Source of the DNA: Notolepis coatsorum
Lineage: Eukaryota; Chordata; Actinopteri; Aulopiformes; Paralepididae
Assembly: GCA_963971535.1 (NCBI GenBank)
Contig: OZ020591.1
Location: 13,423,577-13,487,576, forward strand
Direction of reading: 5' to 3'
DNA: 64,000 nt
The stretch's first letter is position 1, and each line of letters starts with the position of its first letter. This document shows positions 31,601 through 41,514 of this stretch, piece after piece. Both the position numbers and the translations under genes were made by a program. Below the pieces are notes generated by a model, which saw nothing but the letters and a program-made list of their open reading frames with translations, made no database searches and was not told where the DNA came from.

Positions 31601-33872
31601 CCCGCTGGGCTTCGTAGCTCCCTACGTCCTCAATGGAAAGAAGATTCTCCAGGAAATGTGCCATCAAGGAACAGGATGGGATGACCCGATTCCAGAGCAA
31701 CTGAAGCCACGGTGGGAGAAATGGAAAGATGACCTTGCTAAGATGGAAAGGATACACGTAGCTCGCTGCTACCAGCCAGCTGGCTTTGGAAAGGTGATCA
31801 AAACACAACTACATCATTTCTCAGACGCCAGCACCACAGGCTATGGCCAATGCACTTACATGAGACTGAAGAATGAAAGAGGAAACATTCACTGTGCTCT
31901 TCTTATGGGGAAAGCGCGCGTCTCGCCGCTGAAGGTCACAACAATACCCAGGTTAGAACTTACCGCAGCAGTTGTCTCAGTCACTGTGAGCAATATGCTC
32001 AAAGAAGAATTAGGATACTGTAATGTAGAAGAGTTCTTTTGGACGGATTCAAAGGTTGTGTTAGGCTACATTAATAATGAAGCTCGCCGCTTTCACACCT
32101 TTGTGGCAAACAGGGTGCAGAAAATCCGTCATGACTCAGACCCCAAGCAGTGGTTTCACGTACCTACTGATGAAAACCCAGCAGACTATGCATCCAGGGG
32201 GAAAACAGTAGAGGAGCTGCTCTCTTCTGATTGGTTCACTGGCCCTAGCTTTCTATGGAAAAAGGAGATAGAAATGCCAACCGAGGTGCCGTCAGAACTA
32301 CCCGTCGGTGACCCAGAAGTCAAAAAGGCTCAGACCTTTCAGACAAAGAGCTCAGAACATGTCAGCCTTGTAGACCGACTGAACAAGTTTTCATCCTGGT
32401 CTCAGGCCATCAAGGCAGTGGCGCGTCTCCTGCGGCGTGCAAGAAAAGTCAAATCATGTGACCTCTCAACAGTTGATGAAAGACAAAGTTCAGAGAGACT
32501 CATCATCAAGGACATACAAAGCCAAGCATACGGAGATGAGATAAAGCTACTAAGCAAAGGACATCGGCTACCAAGACACAGCAAGCTGCACCACCTAGAC
32601 CCTTTCCTGGACACAGAGGGTGTGCTTAAGGTCGGAGGCAGGCTCAGCCGTTCATCTTTCCAGAGCACATTCAAACACCCAACTGTCATTCCTCAGAGAT
32701 ATCACATGACGAATCTGATCATCGCCCATCATCATGAAAGAGTGAAACATCAGGGTAAAGGCTTCACCATCAATGAAATTAGGTCCAGTGGCTATTGGAT
32801 CTGTGGACTGAGCAGAGCTGTCGCAACCTACATCCGTCACTGTGTGACGTGTCGAAGGCTGAGAAGGCCTGTTGAAGGCCAACGGATGAGTGACTTGCCT
32901 GTTGAACGAACAGAACCCACGGCACCGTTCACATACTGTGGGATGAACTGTTTTGGCCCCTTTTTGACAAAGCAAGGAAGAAAACAAGAGAAAAGGTATG
33001 GGTTGCTCTTCACCTGCTTCTGCTCTAGAGCCATTCACATTGAGATGCTGGAAGACTTGTCCACAGACACTTTCATTAATGGACTGAGATGCTTCATTGC
33101 ATTAAGAGGTGCTGTGCGACAAATTAAATGCGACCAAGGCACAAATTTCATGGGTGCAAAAAACGAACTGAATGCTGCTTTGAAAGAGTTGGACACAGAC
33201 AGACTGAACACATTTCTCACAGAAAAGCAGTGTGACTTTGTAACGAATGCACCTCATGCCAGCCATGCAGGAGGCGTGTGGGAACGGCAAATAAGAACTG
33301 TGAGAAGCATCCTCAGTGCCACTCTGCTGCTCGCCCCTGGCAGGCTCAGTGATGCGTCATTGCGCACCTTCTTTTATGAGACCATGGCTATTGTGAACAG
33401 CCGTCCACTCACGGTCGATACTCTAAACAGCCCAAATAGTTTAGAGCCACTTACTCCCAACCACCTGATCACAATGAAATCCACTGCAGCCTTGCCTCCA
33501 CCTGGCAAATTCGAAAGAGAGGATCTGTATGGACGAAAGAGATGGCGTCAGGTTCAATACTTGACAGAACAATTTTGGAGTAGATGGAAAACGGAGTACC
33601 TCCACAGCATCATGACAAGACAGTGCTGGCATAACACTAAAAGGAACCTGCAAGTCGGTGATGTAGTCATGGACAAAGATGACACCTTGCCACGAAGCCA
33701 ATGGAGGCTTGGGAGCGTCTCAGAAGTAATTCAGGGCAAGGATGGACTTGTGAGACGGGTCAAGATCTTGCTTGGAGATAAGGGACTGAACCACAAAGGA
33801 GAGCGCAACGGCAGGCCCTCCATAGTGGAGCGGCCTGTCCAGAAATTGGTTTTATTGCTAGAAGCTGTTTAA
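28671..33872 (+). CDS. BEL2 Gag-Pol polyprotein (after the TGA)
   Basis: One frame of over 1,720 codons. Residues counted from Met at 28698: Gag core with PMPEPTVFNGNPIDFVEW (about 85-100) and LNDCEENQKLIRKLPEW; zinc knuckle CYGCLKPGHSAKEC (about 350); aspartic protease ALLDTQSDTTFIEQDL with Asp445; RT with LRVVFDCSAK, LMCDIEKMFHQF and YVDD at 861-864; RNase H with FSDAS, PRLELTAAVV and FFWTDSKVVLGYINNEA; integrase zinc region with AHHHERVKHQG and HCVTCRRLR; integrase core with GMNCFGPF, KCDQGTNF (Asp1479) and GGVWERQ (Glu1529). The first catalytic Asp of the integrase is Asn at 1417 (AAC, 32946-32948); BEL1 keeps Asp there. The RT also has GDVSSPGC where BEL1 has GAASSPGC. The product would act in cytoplasmic particles and then integrate. 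The Asn makes autonomous integration doubtful. Confidence 0.9.
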   Translation, partial: ALEEEHRKELDEHKAELERLQVEKDLKAAQARFEVYDREVKEESDVRSAHVSLPFSSNPPATMHPRIAAPPSPPVDVICLAQAIQDSIAINRLPMPEPTVFNGNPIDFVEWKSSFMSLIDGKNISPADKLHYLKRYVGGAANKCLEGTFYRSDSEAYGDAWSKLNQRYGQPFIIQRAFREKLSTWPKIQHKDAEGLRTFSDYLNACVQAMPHVKGLNILNDCEENQKLIRKLPEWMASSWNRQVTARLREGKDFPSFEDFAKFMSMEAETACNPITSFFALHSAESNQDRLNTRVSKGNKASAFNTQTVVENNQQTTTKERIKTPCILCQDISHQLCKCPDFMKMQLEHRRTYVKEKRLCYGCLKPGHSAKECRHRHTCDSCKGRHPTCLHNDSYNERAKRENSSRRSEMEPTPALSLNVTSQGQSENSSMIVPVWVSKDENPSTEKLVYALLDTQSDTTFIEQDLCKELQLTTCPVKLKLTTMMGENMVFKSERTSGLRVRGFNSIEHINLPPAYTKDCIPVNREHIPTHETAKRWHHLTAIADQIPPLLSCEVGLLIGYNCPRSVVPRRVITGTDDEPFAILTDLGWSIVGCSTPHSPQLSTGHCHRVTVKEMPAVTPMDAIRILETDFRDTQGNDKMVSQEDLIFLDKLRENIKINEHGYYEMPLPFRERPCLPDNKQLAAVRLSHLKRKFDGNESYKKDYTNYMKDIIDRGDVEEVRTEGTNGEKWYIPHHGVYHPQKPEQLRVVFDCSAKYKGSSLNEHLLAGPDMINNLTGVLIRFRQHGIALMCDIEKMFHQFHVSERDRDYLRFLWWENSNLSTPPQEYRMKVHLFGDVSSPGCANYGLKQLAKEHSHTHPLGSQFITRDFYVDDGVASVESVEKAIQMAKEACELCAERGLRLHKFVSNNCAVLQSIPSTELATDIKAKNLTFNDTALERALGINWNVESDCFTFKVTSKNQPATRRGILSSVASIYDPLGFVAPYVLNGKKILQEMCHQGTGWDDPIPEQLKPRWEKWKDDLAKMERIHVARCYQPAGFGKVIKTQLHHFSDASTTGYGQCTYMRLKNERGNIHCALLMGKARVSPLKVTTIPRLELTAAVVSVTVSNMLKEELGYCNVEEFFWTDSKVVLGYINNEARRFHTFVANRVQKIRHDSDPKQWFHVPTDENPADYASRGKTVEELLSSDWFTGPSFLWKKEIEMPTEVPSELPVGDPEVKKAQTFQTKSSEHVSLVDRLNKFSSWSQAIKAVARLLRRARKVKSCDLSTVDERQSSERLIIKDIQSQAYGDEIKLLSKGHRLPRHSKLHHLDPFLDTEGVLKVGGRLSRSSFQSTFKHPTVIPQRYHMTNLIIAHHHERVKHQGKGFTINEIRSSGYWICGLSRAVATYIRHCVTCRRLRRPVEGQRMSDLPVERTEPTAPFTYCGMNCFGPFLTKQGRKQEKRYGLLFTCFCSRAIHIEMLEDLSTDTFINGLRCFIALRGAVRQIKCDQGTNFMGAKNELNAALKELDTDRLNTFLTEKQCDFVTNAPHASHAGGVWERQIRTVRSILSATLLLAPGRLSDASLRTFFYETMAIVNSRPLTVDTLNSPNSLEPLTPNHLITMKSTAALPPPGKFEREDLYGRKRWRQVQYLTEQFWSRWKTEYLHSIMTRQCWHNTKRNLQVGDVVMDKDDTLPRSQWRLGSVSEVIQGKDGLVRRVKILLGDKGLNHKGERNGRPSIVERPVQKLVLLLEAV

Positions 33873-33977
33873 GCACTATGCATTGATAACATGTGATATT
33901 GTTTTGAATTGAATTATATGTTTTGAAGGTTTACTTTTAGTAAAAAGAAAAAGAAAAACATTATAATTTGGTGGGAG

Positions 33978-34384
33978 TGTAAATAACCCCAAGAATGGTT
34001 TATTATTTGTTGAGTAATTACCTGTGTAATATTTGTGTTTAGGAATATTTACATTTACATTTATATATAATATGAATATCCAGGACCTTTTTGTTATTAG
34101 AATTGATAGAAACCTGTGTGTGTGTGACTTTAATTTATGTAAATCCGTGTCGCGAGGCAGTGTTTTCCGGTCGCGGTCACAGGCTTTTGTTGACAGTTTT
34201 GACAGTGCATTGCGAGAGAAGGAATACGCAACAAGTTTTAATGGACCCGTATGAGGCCATATCTCTTACGGTGGGAATGTTATTGTTTTAAAAGGAAATG
34301 TAATACGATGTAAAAGGATAAATAAAACAGTGATTATACCATCAGTACGTTTATAAGCCACTCAATATACAGGGATCCGTTACA
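33978..34384 (+). repeat. BEL2 3' LTR
   Basis: Same length as the 5' LTR and almost identical, starting 6,714 bp downstream. Followed by the target duplication CTAAC. Confidence 0.95.
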
Positions 34385-34807
34385 CTAACGATAAAAACGA
34401 ATGCTGAACAGATTAACAATACAAACAAATATAATTTTTAAACGTAATAAAAAAAGAAAAGTGACGATAAAGTTGTTTAATTGACTGGAGGAAAGTTGCT
34501 AAAGTCTATGTATTGTGATGAATGAGAACTTTATTTAACAGATTGCAGAATGGGTACAATACAGTACGGCTCAATACACACAATTGTTAAGAGGATGCAG
34601 ACCAGAGAAAGACATTTGTCTTGTTTACATCAGGGTCCCCCATTTTCAATTCATAGACATTTATGACATACACAACATGCATGACATTTATGGCATAGGG
34701 ACATACAGGTATTTAGTACTGATACATTTGTGACATGACGGTATTCAAATATACAGTACTGTTACCCATGGAGCCTGACAGAGTATATACGGGGAGGGAA
34801 CTGTACA

Positions 34808-35170
34808 TTAGGAGGGGGTGGGTGGGTGGGAGAGAAATATACATACGGTGGGGTGGGGACTGTACATTTGGAGGGGGTGGGGGGTTTGGGCATTTACGGT
34901 GGCCAGTTTCGAATTGCAGCCTCCCGTAGGTGCTCTTTTGAATGTGGGTAGTGATTCACATTCCTTTACAGCTTTGGGTAGGGCGTTCCACATTGATGTG
35001 GCATAATTGCGAAACGTGTTTAGTCCCTTGTTTGAGCCGAATCTGGGTTTAACATGATTTGTTGAGCTTCCTCTGGTGTAGTGGTTGTGGTATTCACTGA
35101 CCTTTGGGAAGTATTTTGACATGTACATGGGTACCTTAGTCGTATAGTGTATCTTGTAGACCAGGCCCAT
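34808..35170 (-). pseudogene. LINE-B C-terminal domain
   Basis: The frame reads KVPMYMSKYFPKVSEYHNHY, TRGSSTNHVKPRFGSNKGLN and YATSMWNALPKAVKECESLP, then shifts into 3' UTR translation. The HNHYTRG...WNALP pattern is the conserved C-terminal tail of L2/jockey-like fish LINEs. The same segment occurs in plus at 45427-45670 and in minus at 47640-47880. Confidence 0.8.
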
Positions 35171-35938
35171 TGCAAGTTGCTGTACTCTGTCGTCTACTCT
35201 AAGCCATCTTAGGTTGTCAAAGTGGGCAGGGGTGAGGTGGGTTCTGGGGGTAAGGTCAAGTAGTAGTCTGACCAGTTTGTTTTGTGATTTTTGTAATCTT
35301 GTTTTTAGCGCCTTTGAGGTGCTTTGGTACCATGAGGTGCAAGCATAGTCGTAGTACCCTTGAATGAGTGCTCCTGCCAGAGGGTATTCTTGTTTACCAG
35401 AGAGGAGATCCGGTACAAGAATCTAGTTCGTTGGTTGACTTTTTTTATTACATTGGATGCCATTTTGTCACAGGAAAGATTTGCCTCTAGGATGGAACCC
35501 AGGTAGGTAATTTCATCTTTCCTTGTGACAATATTGTCCCCCACTGTAACTGAGAAGCCGTCGGTCTTGCTGAGTTTGTTATTTGAACCGAAGAGAATGG
35601 ACTCTGTTTTGCCCATGTGTAATGATAGTTTGTTATCAGCGAGCCATATGCAGATTTTGTCTAGTTCCGAGCTGAGGGTTTTTTCAACCTGCAACTTGTT
35701 CTTGTCAGAGACCAGCAGGGCTGAGTCGTCCGCAAACAGGAACAAGTTGCAGTCACAGGCTGACGACATGTCATTTGCATAAATTAGGAACAGTAGCGGT
35801 CCTAGTATGCTTCCTTGTGGAACACCACAGCTCACTGTGAGGGGGGGGATAGAGTACCGTTAACCTCCACCATCTGTTCTCTCCCCTCCAGGTAGAATTG
35901 CATCCAGCTCACTGATAAACTATCAAAAGAAATTGCTT
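35171..35938 (-). pseudogene. LINE-B RT, catalytic and thumb region
   Basis: Minus-strand frame SCGVPQGSILGPLLFLIYAN, LFLFADDSALLVSD (FADD catalytic site), LADNKLSLHMGKTESILFG and ITYLGSILEANLSCDKMA, then NQRTRFLYRISSLVN, ending in a frameshift near 35400. The motifs and their order define a non-LTR RT. The upstream portion continues at 39022 on the other side of the LTR element. Confidence 0.85.
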
Positions 35939-36879
35939 TGTTAGGGTTTGTAACCGACCCCAAGCGCAACGGCACAGAGAGAGTTGTTTCAGAGTTAGCC
36001 AAAAACAAGGGCGTGTTTATTCTCAGAGTCACAAGATTGAATTAGGTGGAAAACAGAACAAACGGGGAATCTGGCATGTGAAGAATGTTTGCAGCTCTGC
36101 AGACTCTCCCAGACGGTGATGGTGAGGAATTTGCCTGTGACGTCTGAGCCGCTCTGCAGATCCCCCCAGCATACACTCCAAGTGGAAACGGAGGGAGAGA
36201 GAGAAATCCCAGTTAGCTCAGCGCACAACAGTAACAGAGAGGTGACTGATCCAAAACAATTATCCAAGTGACTTGATCTTCGGTGTGATACACACAGTTA
36301 GCAGAGTCCAGAGAAAAAACAACGCAGTAATCCAAGGTGTAAATCCAACAAAAATAGGTGAGAACAGTAACAAAAACGGGATCTCTTTGGTGTTTCACAA
36401 ACACACAAAAAACGAGTGATCCAAAAAGAACTGTCTCCAAAAACTCACCAGAGCGCAACGCGTAATGCGGGCAGATAAACGAGGCGTAGCTTCGTACGGG
36501 GAATAAGGTTCTCCAACAGGGATACTTCACGAGAGTCCTGGGGAGCAACAGACAGCGACGGGAAAGAAAGGCAGATGCAGGGAATATTCTAAACGATCCA
36601 ACATCGATATTAGGGGGAACAGAGTATATAAAGCCCTCTGGGGCGCTGATTAGAACACACATCAGGTGCGTGATGGTAATTGATACTTGACTTAGAAGTG
36701 TGCGTTCGGCCACGGACCAATCATCACAGAATCCTCACAGAACCTTAAAGGAACGGAGCGTGGCGGGGAATGCAATTACTCAACAAAGTACCTTAAAGGA
36801 ACGGAGCGTGTGGCCGGGAACGGACCAATCATCACAGTACTTTAAGAAGCCTGTGGTGGGGAAAGAACCAATCCTCACA
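35939..36879 (-). repeat. 3' LTR of the non-autonomous LTR element
   Basis: On the minus strand it starts TGTGAGGATTGGTTC and ends AAACCCTAACA. It contains TTTATATACTCTG (near 36620) as a possible TATA element. Differences from the other LTR include a small indel near 36575-36600. Confidence 0.9.
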
Positions 36880-38082
36880 GTACTCCCCCCTCCACGGGAG
36901 CCACCCGGCGACCCACTCGGCCCCGGCCTGCCCGGACGGGACCGAAGGAAGCCGGCGATCAGGGGCACTGGAGAGGGGGACAAGGACAGAGGACCGGCGA
37001 GGGAGGCCGGAGACGGGGACAGGGGCCCGACAGCGGAGGCCGGGCACGGGGACAGAGGACCGGCGAGGGAGGCCGGAGACGGGGACAGAGGACCGGCGAG
37101 GGAGGCCGGAGACGGGGACAGGGGCCCCACAGCGGAGGCCGGGCACGGGGATCCTCTTCCGTCCCTACCCCGAGTAGGGCTCTGCTGCTCTGAAAGGAAT
37201 CCTCCTCCTCCTCGGATGCTGCAGACGGGCAGCGCAGAACACAGGGGGTCCCAGGGGACCGGGGCGAGAACACGCCATCCCCCCGTGGAATAGGGAGCGA
37301 TGGCGAGCCGGGGTCCGAGGGAGAACACGCCATCCCCCCGTGGAATAGGGAGCGATGGCGAGCCGGGGTCCGAGGGAGAACACGCCATCCCCCCGTGGAA
37401 TAGGAAGCGATGGCGAGCCGGGGTCCGAGGGAGAACACGACATCCCCCCGTGGAATAGGGAGCGATGGCGAGCCGGGGTCCGAGGGAGAACACGCCATCC
37501 CCCCGTGGAATAGGGAGCGATGGCGAGCCAGGGTCCGAGGGAGAACACGCCATCCCCCCGTGGAATCGGGGCCAGGAGACGGCGTGGAGGCCGGGCCGGG
37601 CGTAGAAGCTGGACCGGGCGTAGCGGCTGGGCCAGGCGAGGGAGCCGGACCAGGCGTGGAGGCCGGGCCGGGCGTAGAAGCTGGACCGGGCCAGGCGAGG
37701 GAGCCGGACCAGGTGTGGAGGCTGGGCGTCGAAGCTGGACCGGGCCAGGCGTGGGAGCCGGACCAGGCGATGAGGCAGGGCTAGCTGCCTGGGCACAAGC
37801 TAGCTGAAAGGGCAGTCCTAGCTGTGGGAAAGCTAGACACAAAGTGGAGGCCATGCTAGCTGGGGAAGCTACACGTAAAGTGGGGCTAGCAGAGGGACTG
37901 GGTTAGCTGCCTGGGCATGGCTAGCCACAGGGCCTATGCTAGCTGCAAGGGCTGCATTAACATAGAGGCTGTGCTAGCAGCCGGGGCTAAGCTAGCAGAC
38001 TGGGGCCATGCTGGTAGTAGAGGCCTGGCAAGCTGCAGGGGCTCTCTCTGTGTCGGCTGGGGTCGTCATGGTTGGATCGTAA
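36880..38082 (-). repeat. GC-rich tandem-repeat interior of the LTR element
   Basis: It contains a 33-bp repeat (about 36975-37150, core GGACCGGCGAGGGAGGCCGG), six copies of a 55-bp repeat starting GAACACGCCATCC (37268 to about 37580) and a shorter GCCGGGCCGGGCGTAG-like repeat (37585-37790). Proline/arginine/alanine-rich frames stay open on the minus strand in more than one register, including across the 55-bp repeat, which is not a multiple of 3. I therefore do not call a protein. Confidence 0.8.
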
Positions 38083-39016
38083 TGTTAGGGTTTGTAACCG
38101 ACCCCAAGCGCAACGGCACAGAGAGAGTTGTTTCAGAGTTAGCCAAAAACAAGGGTGTGTTTATTCTCAGAGTCACAAGATTGAATTAGGTGGAAAACAG
38201 AACAAACGGGGAATCTGGCATGTGAAGAATGTTTGCGGCTCTGCAGACTCTCCCAGACGGTGATGGTGAGGAATTTGCCTGTGACGTCTGAGCCGCTCTG
38301 CAGATCCCCCCAGCATACACTCCAAGTGGAAACGGAGGGAGAGAGAGAAATCCCAGTTAGCTCAGCGCACAACAGTAACAGAGAGGTGACTGATCCAAAA
38401 CAATTATCCAAGTGACTTGATCTTCGGTGTGATACACACAGTTAGCAGAGTCCAGAGAAAAAACAACACGGTAATCCAAGGTGTAAATCCAACAACAAAA
38501 ATAGGTGAGAACAGTAACAAAAACGGGATCTCTTCGGTGTTTCACAAACACACAAAAAACGAGTGATCCAAAAAGAACTGTCTCCAAAAACTCACCAGAG
38601 CGCAACGCGTAATGCGGGCAGATAAACGAGGCGTAGCTTCGTACAGGGAATAAGGTTCTCCAACAGGGATACTTCACGAGAGTCCTGGGGAGCAACAGAC
38701 AGCGACGGGAAAGAAAGGCAGTATTCAAAACGATCCAACATCGATATTAGGGGGAACAGAGTATATAAAGCCCTCTGGGGCGCTGATTAGAACACACATC
38801 AGGTGCGTGATGGTAATTGATACTTGACTTAGAAGTGTGCGTTCGGCCACGGACCAATCATCACAGAATCCTCACAGAACCTTAAAGGAACGGAGCGTGG
38901 CGGGGAATGCAATTACTCAACAAAGTACCTTAAAGGAACGGAGCGTGTGGCCGGGAACAGACCAATCATCACAGTACTTTAAGAAGCCTGTGGTGGGGAA
39001 AGAACCAATCCTCACA
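38083..39016 (-). repeat. 5' LTR of the non-autonomous LTR element
   Basis: Near-identical to 35939-36879. On the minus strand the interior begins TTACGATCCAACCATGACG, where the primer-binding site should lie. It does not obviously match a common tRNA end. Confidence 0.9.
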
Positions 39017-39021
39017 TGCTT

Positions 39022-39384
39022 TTAGCTTGTCAATCAGAATGGAGTGATTGACAGTGTTGAAGGCCTTTTGTAGGTCCAGCATGACCATGCCGCAGTATTT
39101 GCCCGCGTCCACCTCTTGTTTGATGTGGTTGTTCAAATAGAGAAGGCATGTCAGTGGAGTGGGACGTTCTGAAGCCAGATTGGAACTCGTAGATTCAATT
39201 TTTTTCCGCCAGGTACTTTTCGACCTGTTCGTAGACTATTTTCTCCATGACTTTCGAGATGGAGGTAAGAATAGAGACAGGGTAGTAGTTGCCTGGGTCT
39301 AATTTGCTGCCCTTTTGTGCAGAGGGGTCACTCTCGCAATTTTGAAGTCCTTGGGGACGTGTCCCTGTTTTATAGAGAGGTTTA
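39022..39384 (-). pseudogene. LINE-B RT, N-terminal part
   Basis: The minus strand encodes the RT fingers/palm start, including a DLQKAFNTVNHSI-like motif (near 39050-39090; first catalytic Asp) and downstream residues up to the LTR insertion. It is frameshifted. It joins 35938 across the LTR element. Confidence 0.7.
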
Positions 39385-40488
39385 TTATGTGTGTGATGAC
39401 TGGGGTGATGGCGGCTGCTGAGTCTCTGAGGAATTTGGAGGGGATGTTGTCATGGCCAGTGGCCTTGTTAGGTTGGGGGGCGCTAAATTTTTTAGTATCT
39501 CATCGGTTGTTACCATTTCTAGTTTGAAGTCGTCTTTGAGGACCCCTAGGTTTTTGTAGTATGCTACTATGTGTTCTACCCCATAATGCCCTGAGTGGGA
39601 GGGTAGTTTGTTTACCAGTGTTGTGGCTATGTTTGTGAAGAAGATGTTTAAGTAATTGGCTACATCCAGCTTGTCTGTGATGAGCGTGTTGTCCGTCTTT
39701 ATGTTTATGTTTGAGAATCTGGTTTTAAGTTTTTTACTGCAGCCTAGTTGATTATTGAGTAATTTCCAAAGTTCACATGGTTTGTTTTTGTTTTCCTCAG
39801 TTTTGTCATTGATGACATTTCTTTTTGCGGTTTTGATCATGGTGTTGACGTCATTTCTTAGTCTGTTTCTTTGAATTTTTTGTTCAACCACGTGGGCTTG
39901 GAGTTCACTGTTTGAGCTTTTGGAAAGCTTTGTCTGACTTTTATGAAGTTCAGAGCATTTTTTGTCTCTGGTTTTCATAGCAGCCAGTATTTCAGTGTGC
40001 ATCCATGGCTCAGCGTGATTTTTAACCCTGGTGGTTCTTAGGGGTGCCATGTTGTTGAGTATTGTTGTGAATTTGGTTTTGAATCCAAGCCATGTTTCTT
40101 CAACCTGTGTACCACTGAGTTCATCTGACCAGTCCATGCTCCCCAGTTCTTGGTTAAAGGCCTCTCTAGAGTAGGTTTTGAGGTCTCTAGATGTGACTGT
40201 TTTGTGACAGCCGGCCTTCTGTTTTAGCTTTTTGCGGGTACAGAAAATCATATAATGATCACTTAACCCGCATGCTATCACCCCTTTATTGGAGATCATG
40301 GACTTGTCAGAGGTCAAAATGAGGTCAATGGTGGTTTGTGTCGAATCACATACCCTTGTGGGTTGGGTGATTAGCTGGCTGAAACCGTGCAGATCAGAAA
40401 ACCTACTGAAGGCCTTGAAGACGGGTGCTGCTTTACGCAGCATATCCGTGTTCCAGTCCCCAATACGAATTTTTTCTACCCCCTCCAC
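39385..40488 (-). pseudogene. LINE-B endonuclease C-terminal part and linker
   Basis: The frame gives IRIGDWNTDML (GDFN motif with Trp in place of Phe), LHGFSQLITQPTRVCDSTQT, TIDLILTSD and GLSDHYMIFCTRKK (the SDH motif of APE nucleases). A linker with WMHTEILAAMKTRDKKC and RNRLRNDVNTMIKTAKRN follows, then NQLGCSKKLKTRFSN and ANYLNIFFTNIATTLV, which precedes the RT. The nuclease nicks the target for reverse transcription. The final residues run into a frameshift. Confidence 0.8.
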
Positions 40489-40795
40489 CCCAGCTAATCA
40501 CCCATCCAGTGTGTCATAGAAGCCACTCTGTTCTGGCGGTCTATATATTGTGCCTACTGCCTACTAGTACTGGTTTCGCCCTATCGAATAAGATTTCAAT
40601 CCAAACAGTTTCAATTTCGTCATGGTTAAGGTCAGTACGGTTGATGAATTTGGTATCTTTGTGTATATACACACAGACACCACCTCCATATTGATTCCTA
40701 TCCCTCCTGACTATTGAGTAGTTTTCGATTTCAATCTCTGGATCCTGTACAGATGCGTCTAGTTTTGTTTCTGTGAAACCGGAAGAAGTCTACAC
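40489..40795 (-). pseudogene. LINE-B endonuclease N-terminal part
   Basis: The minus strand encodes FTETKLDASVQDPEIEIENY (the E of ETKLD is catalytic), a RRDRNQYGGGVCVYIHKDT segment and ETVWIEI. The LINE similarity ends near 40795, so the N-terminal asparagine motif and 5' UTR are lost. The flanking CGGAAGAAG...GTGCAAGTGGAGAAT sequence (40788-40848) recurs at 63889-63993. Confidence 0.75.
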
Positions 40796-41300
40796 ATGGT
40801 AGAAGTAACTGGATATGCCGCCCGCACGTTTGTGCAAGTGGAGAATAGTTTTAAATGGAAACGCAAGTCAGTCTACCTAAATATTACATTTCTAATTCAC
40901 TGGTCCTACAGTTTTAAACAGAAACAAGTCAGTCTACCTAAAGATTACATTTCTAATTCACTGGTCCTATAGTTTTAAACAGAAACAAGTCTGTCTACCT
41001 AAAGATTACATTTCTAATTCACTGGTCCTACAGTTTTAAACAGAAACAAGTCCGTCTACCTAAAGATTACATTTCTAATTCACTGGTTCTACAGTTTTAA
41101 ACAGAAACAAGTCTGTCTACCTAAAGATTACATTTCTAATTCACTGGTCAGTGGTCCTATAGTTTTAAACAGAAACAAGTATGTCTACCTAAATATTACA
41201 TTTATAATTCACTGGTCCTACAGTTTTAAACAGAAACAAGTCAGTCTACATAAAGATTACATTTATAATTCACTCATTCAAAAAAGCAGTGTCGATAGAT

Positions 41301-41445
41301 GATGTCCAACACTGAAGCCAGAGCAGAGAGTCTGCAGTTACCACAGCTCGCCACTAGAGGGTAGTGTCGGATAGATATTCAACACTGAAGCCAGAGCAGA
41401 GACGCTGCAGTTACCACAGCTTGCCACTAGAGGGTAGTCGCATAT
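41301..41445. repeat. Duplicated block with CTCF-like motif
   Basis: Two tandem copies of ACACTGAAGCCAGAGCAGAG, CTGCAGTTACCACAGC and GCCACTAGAGGGTAGT, about 73 bp apart. A single diverged copy lies at 45207-45262. CCACTAGAGGGTAG (41351-41364, 41424-41437, 45247-45260) matches the CTCF core at 13 of 14 positions. Confidence 0.75.
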
Positions 41446-41514
41446 GGCCAAATAACATGGGAGAGTCAGTAAATATGATTTCATACTAATATTTCATAAA
41501 ATACAGTAACAATA

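Larger units (their letters stand above)
27264..34384 (+). mobile_element. BEL2: nearly intact BEL/Pao LTR retrotransposon
   Basis: Two 407-bp LTRs (27264-27670, 33978-34384) flank a gag-pol coding region, and the element is bordered by the exact 5-bp duplication CTAAC (27259-27263, 34385-34389). A purine-rich TTTGGTGGGAG lies directly before the 3' LTR as polypurine tract. By eye the LTRs differ at three positions, all transitions, so the insertion is young. The polyprotein frame runs from about 27882 to 33872, broken only by one TGA. The 5-bp duplication, short LTR and domain order protease-RT-RNase H-integrase fit BEL/Pao. Confidence 0.95.
35939..39016 (-). mobile_element. Non-autonomous LTR retrotransposon inside LINE-B
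   Basis: LTRs of 941 bp (35939-36879) and 934 bp (38083-39016) are nearly identical, bounded by TG...CA, with the exact 5-bp duplication TGCTT at 35934-35938 and 39017-39021. Read on the minus strand, a polypurine tract GGAGGGGGGAGTAC lies immediately before the 3' LTR (36880-36895), which fixes the orientation and resembles fish Gypsy elements. The interior is only 1.2 kb, GC-rich and tandemly repeated, with no protease, RT or integrase. It must depend on another element for enzymes. Confidence 0.9.
34510..40795 (-). mobile_element. LINE-B, longest copy (L2/jockey-like), split by an LTR element
   Basis: On the minus strand the element runs from APE endonuclease motifs (about 40793) through RT (39384-39022, then 35938-35305) and the C-terminal domain (35170-34920) to the 3' UTR and tail at 34513. 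A pol-less LTR element (35939-39016) with TGCTT target duplications lies within the RT. The same 3' UTR is repeated all over the window. 5' sequence before the endonuclease is missing, and frameshifts are present, so the copy is dead. Confidence 0.85.

Noticed and set aside
36780-37854. Long minus-strand Pro/Arg/Ala-rich frames of up to 338 codons
   Set aside because: GC-rich tandem repeats keep several frames open, including across a 55-bp period. No domain or motif supports a protein.
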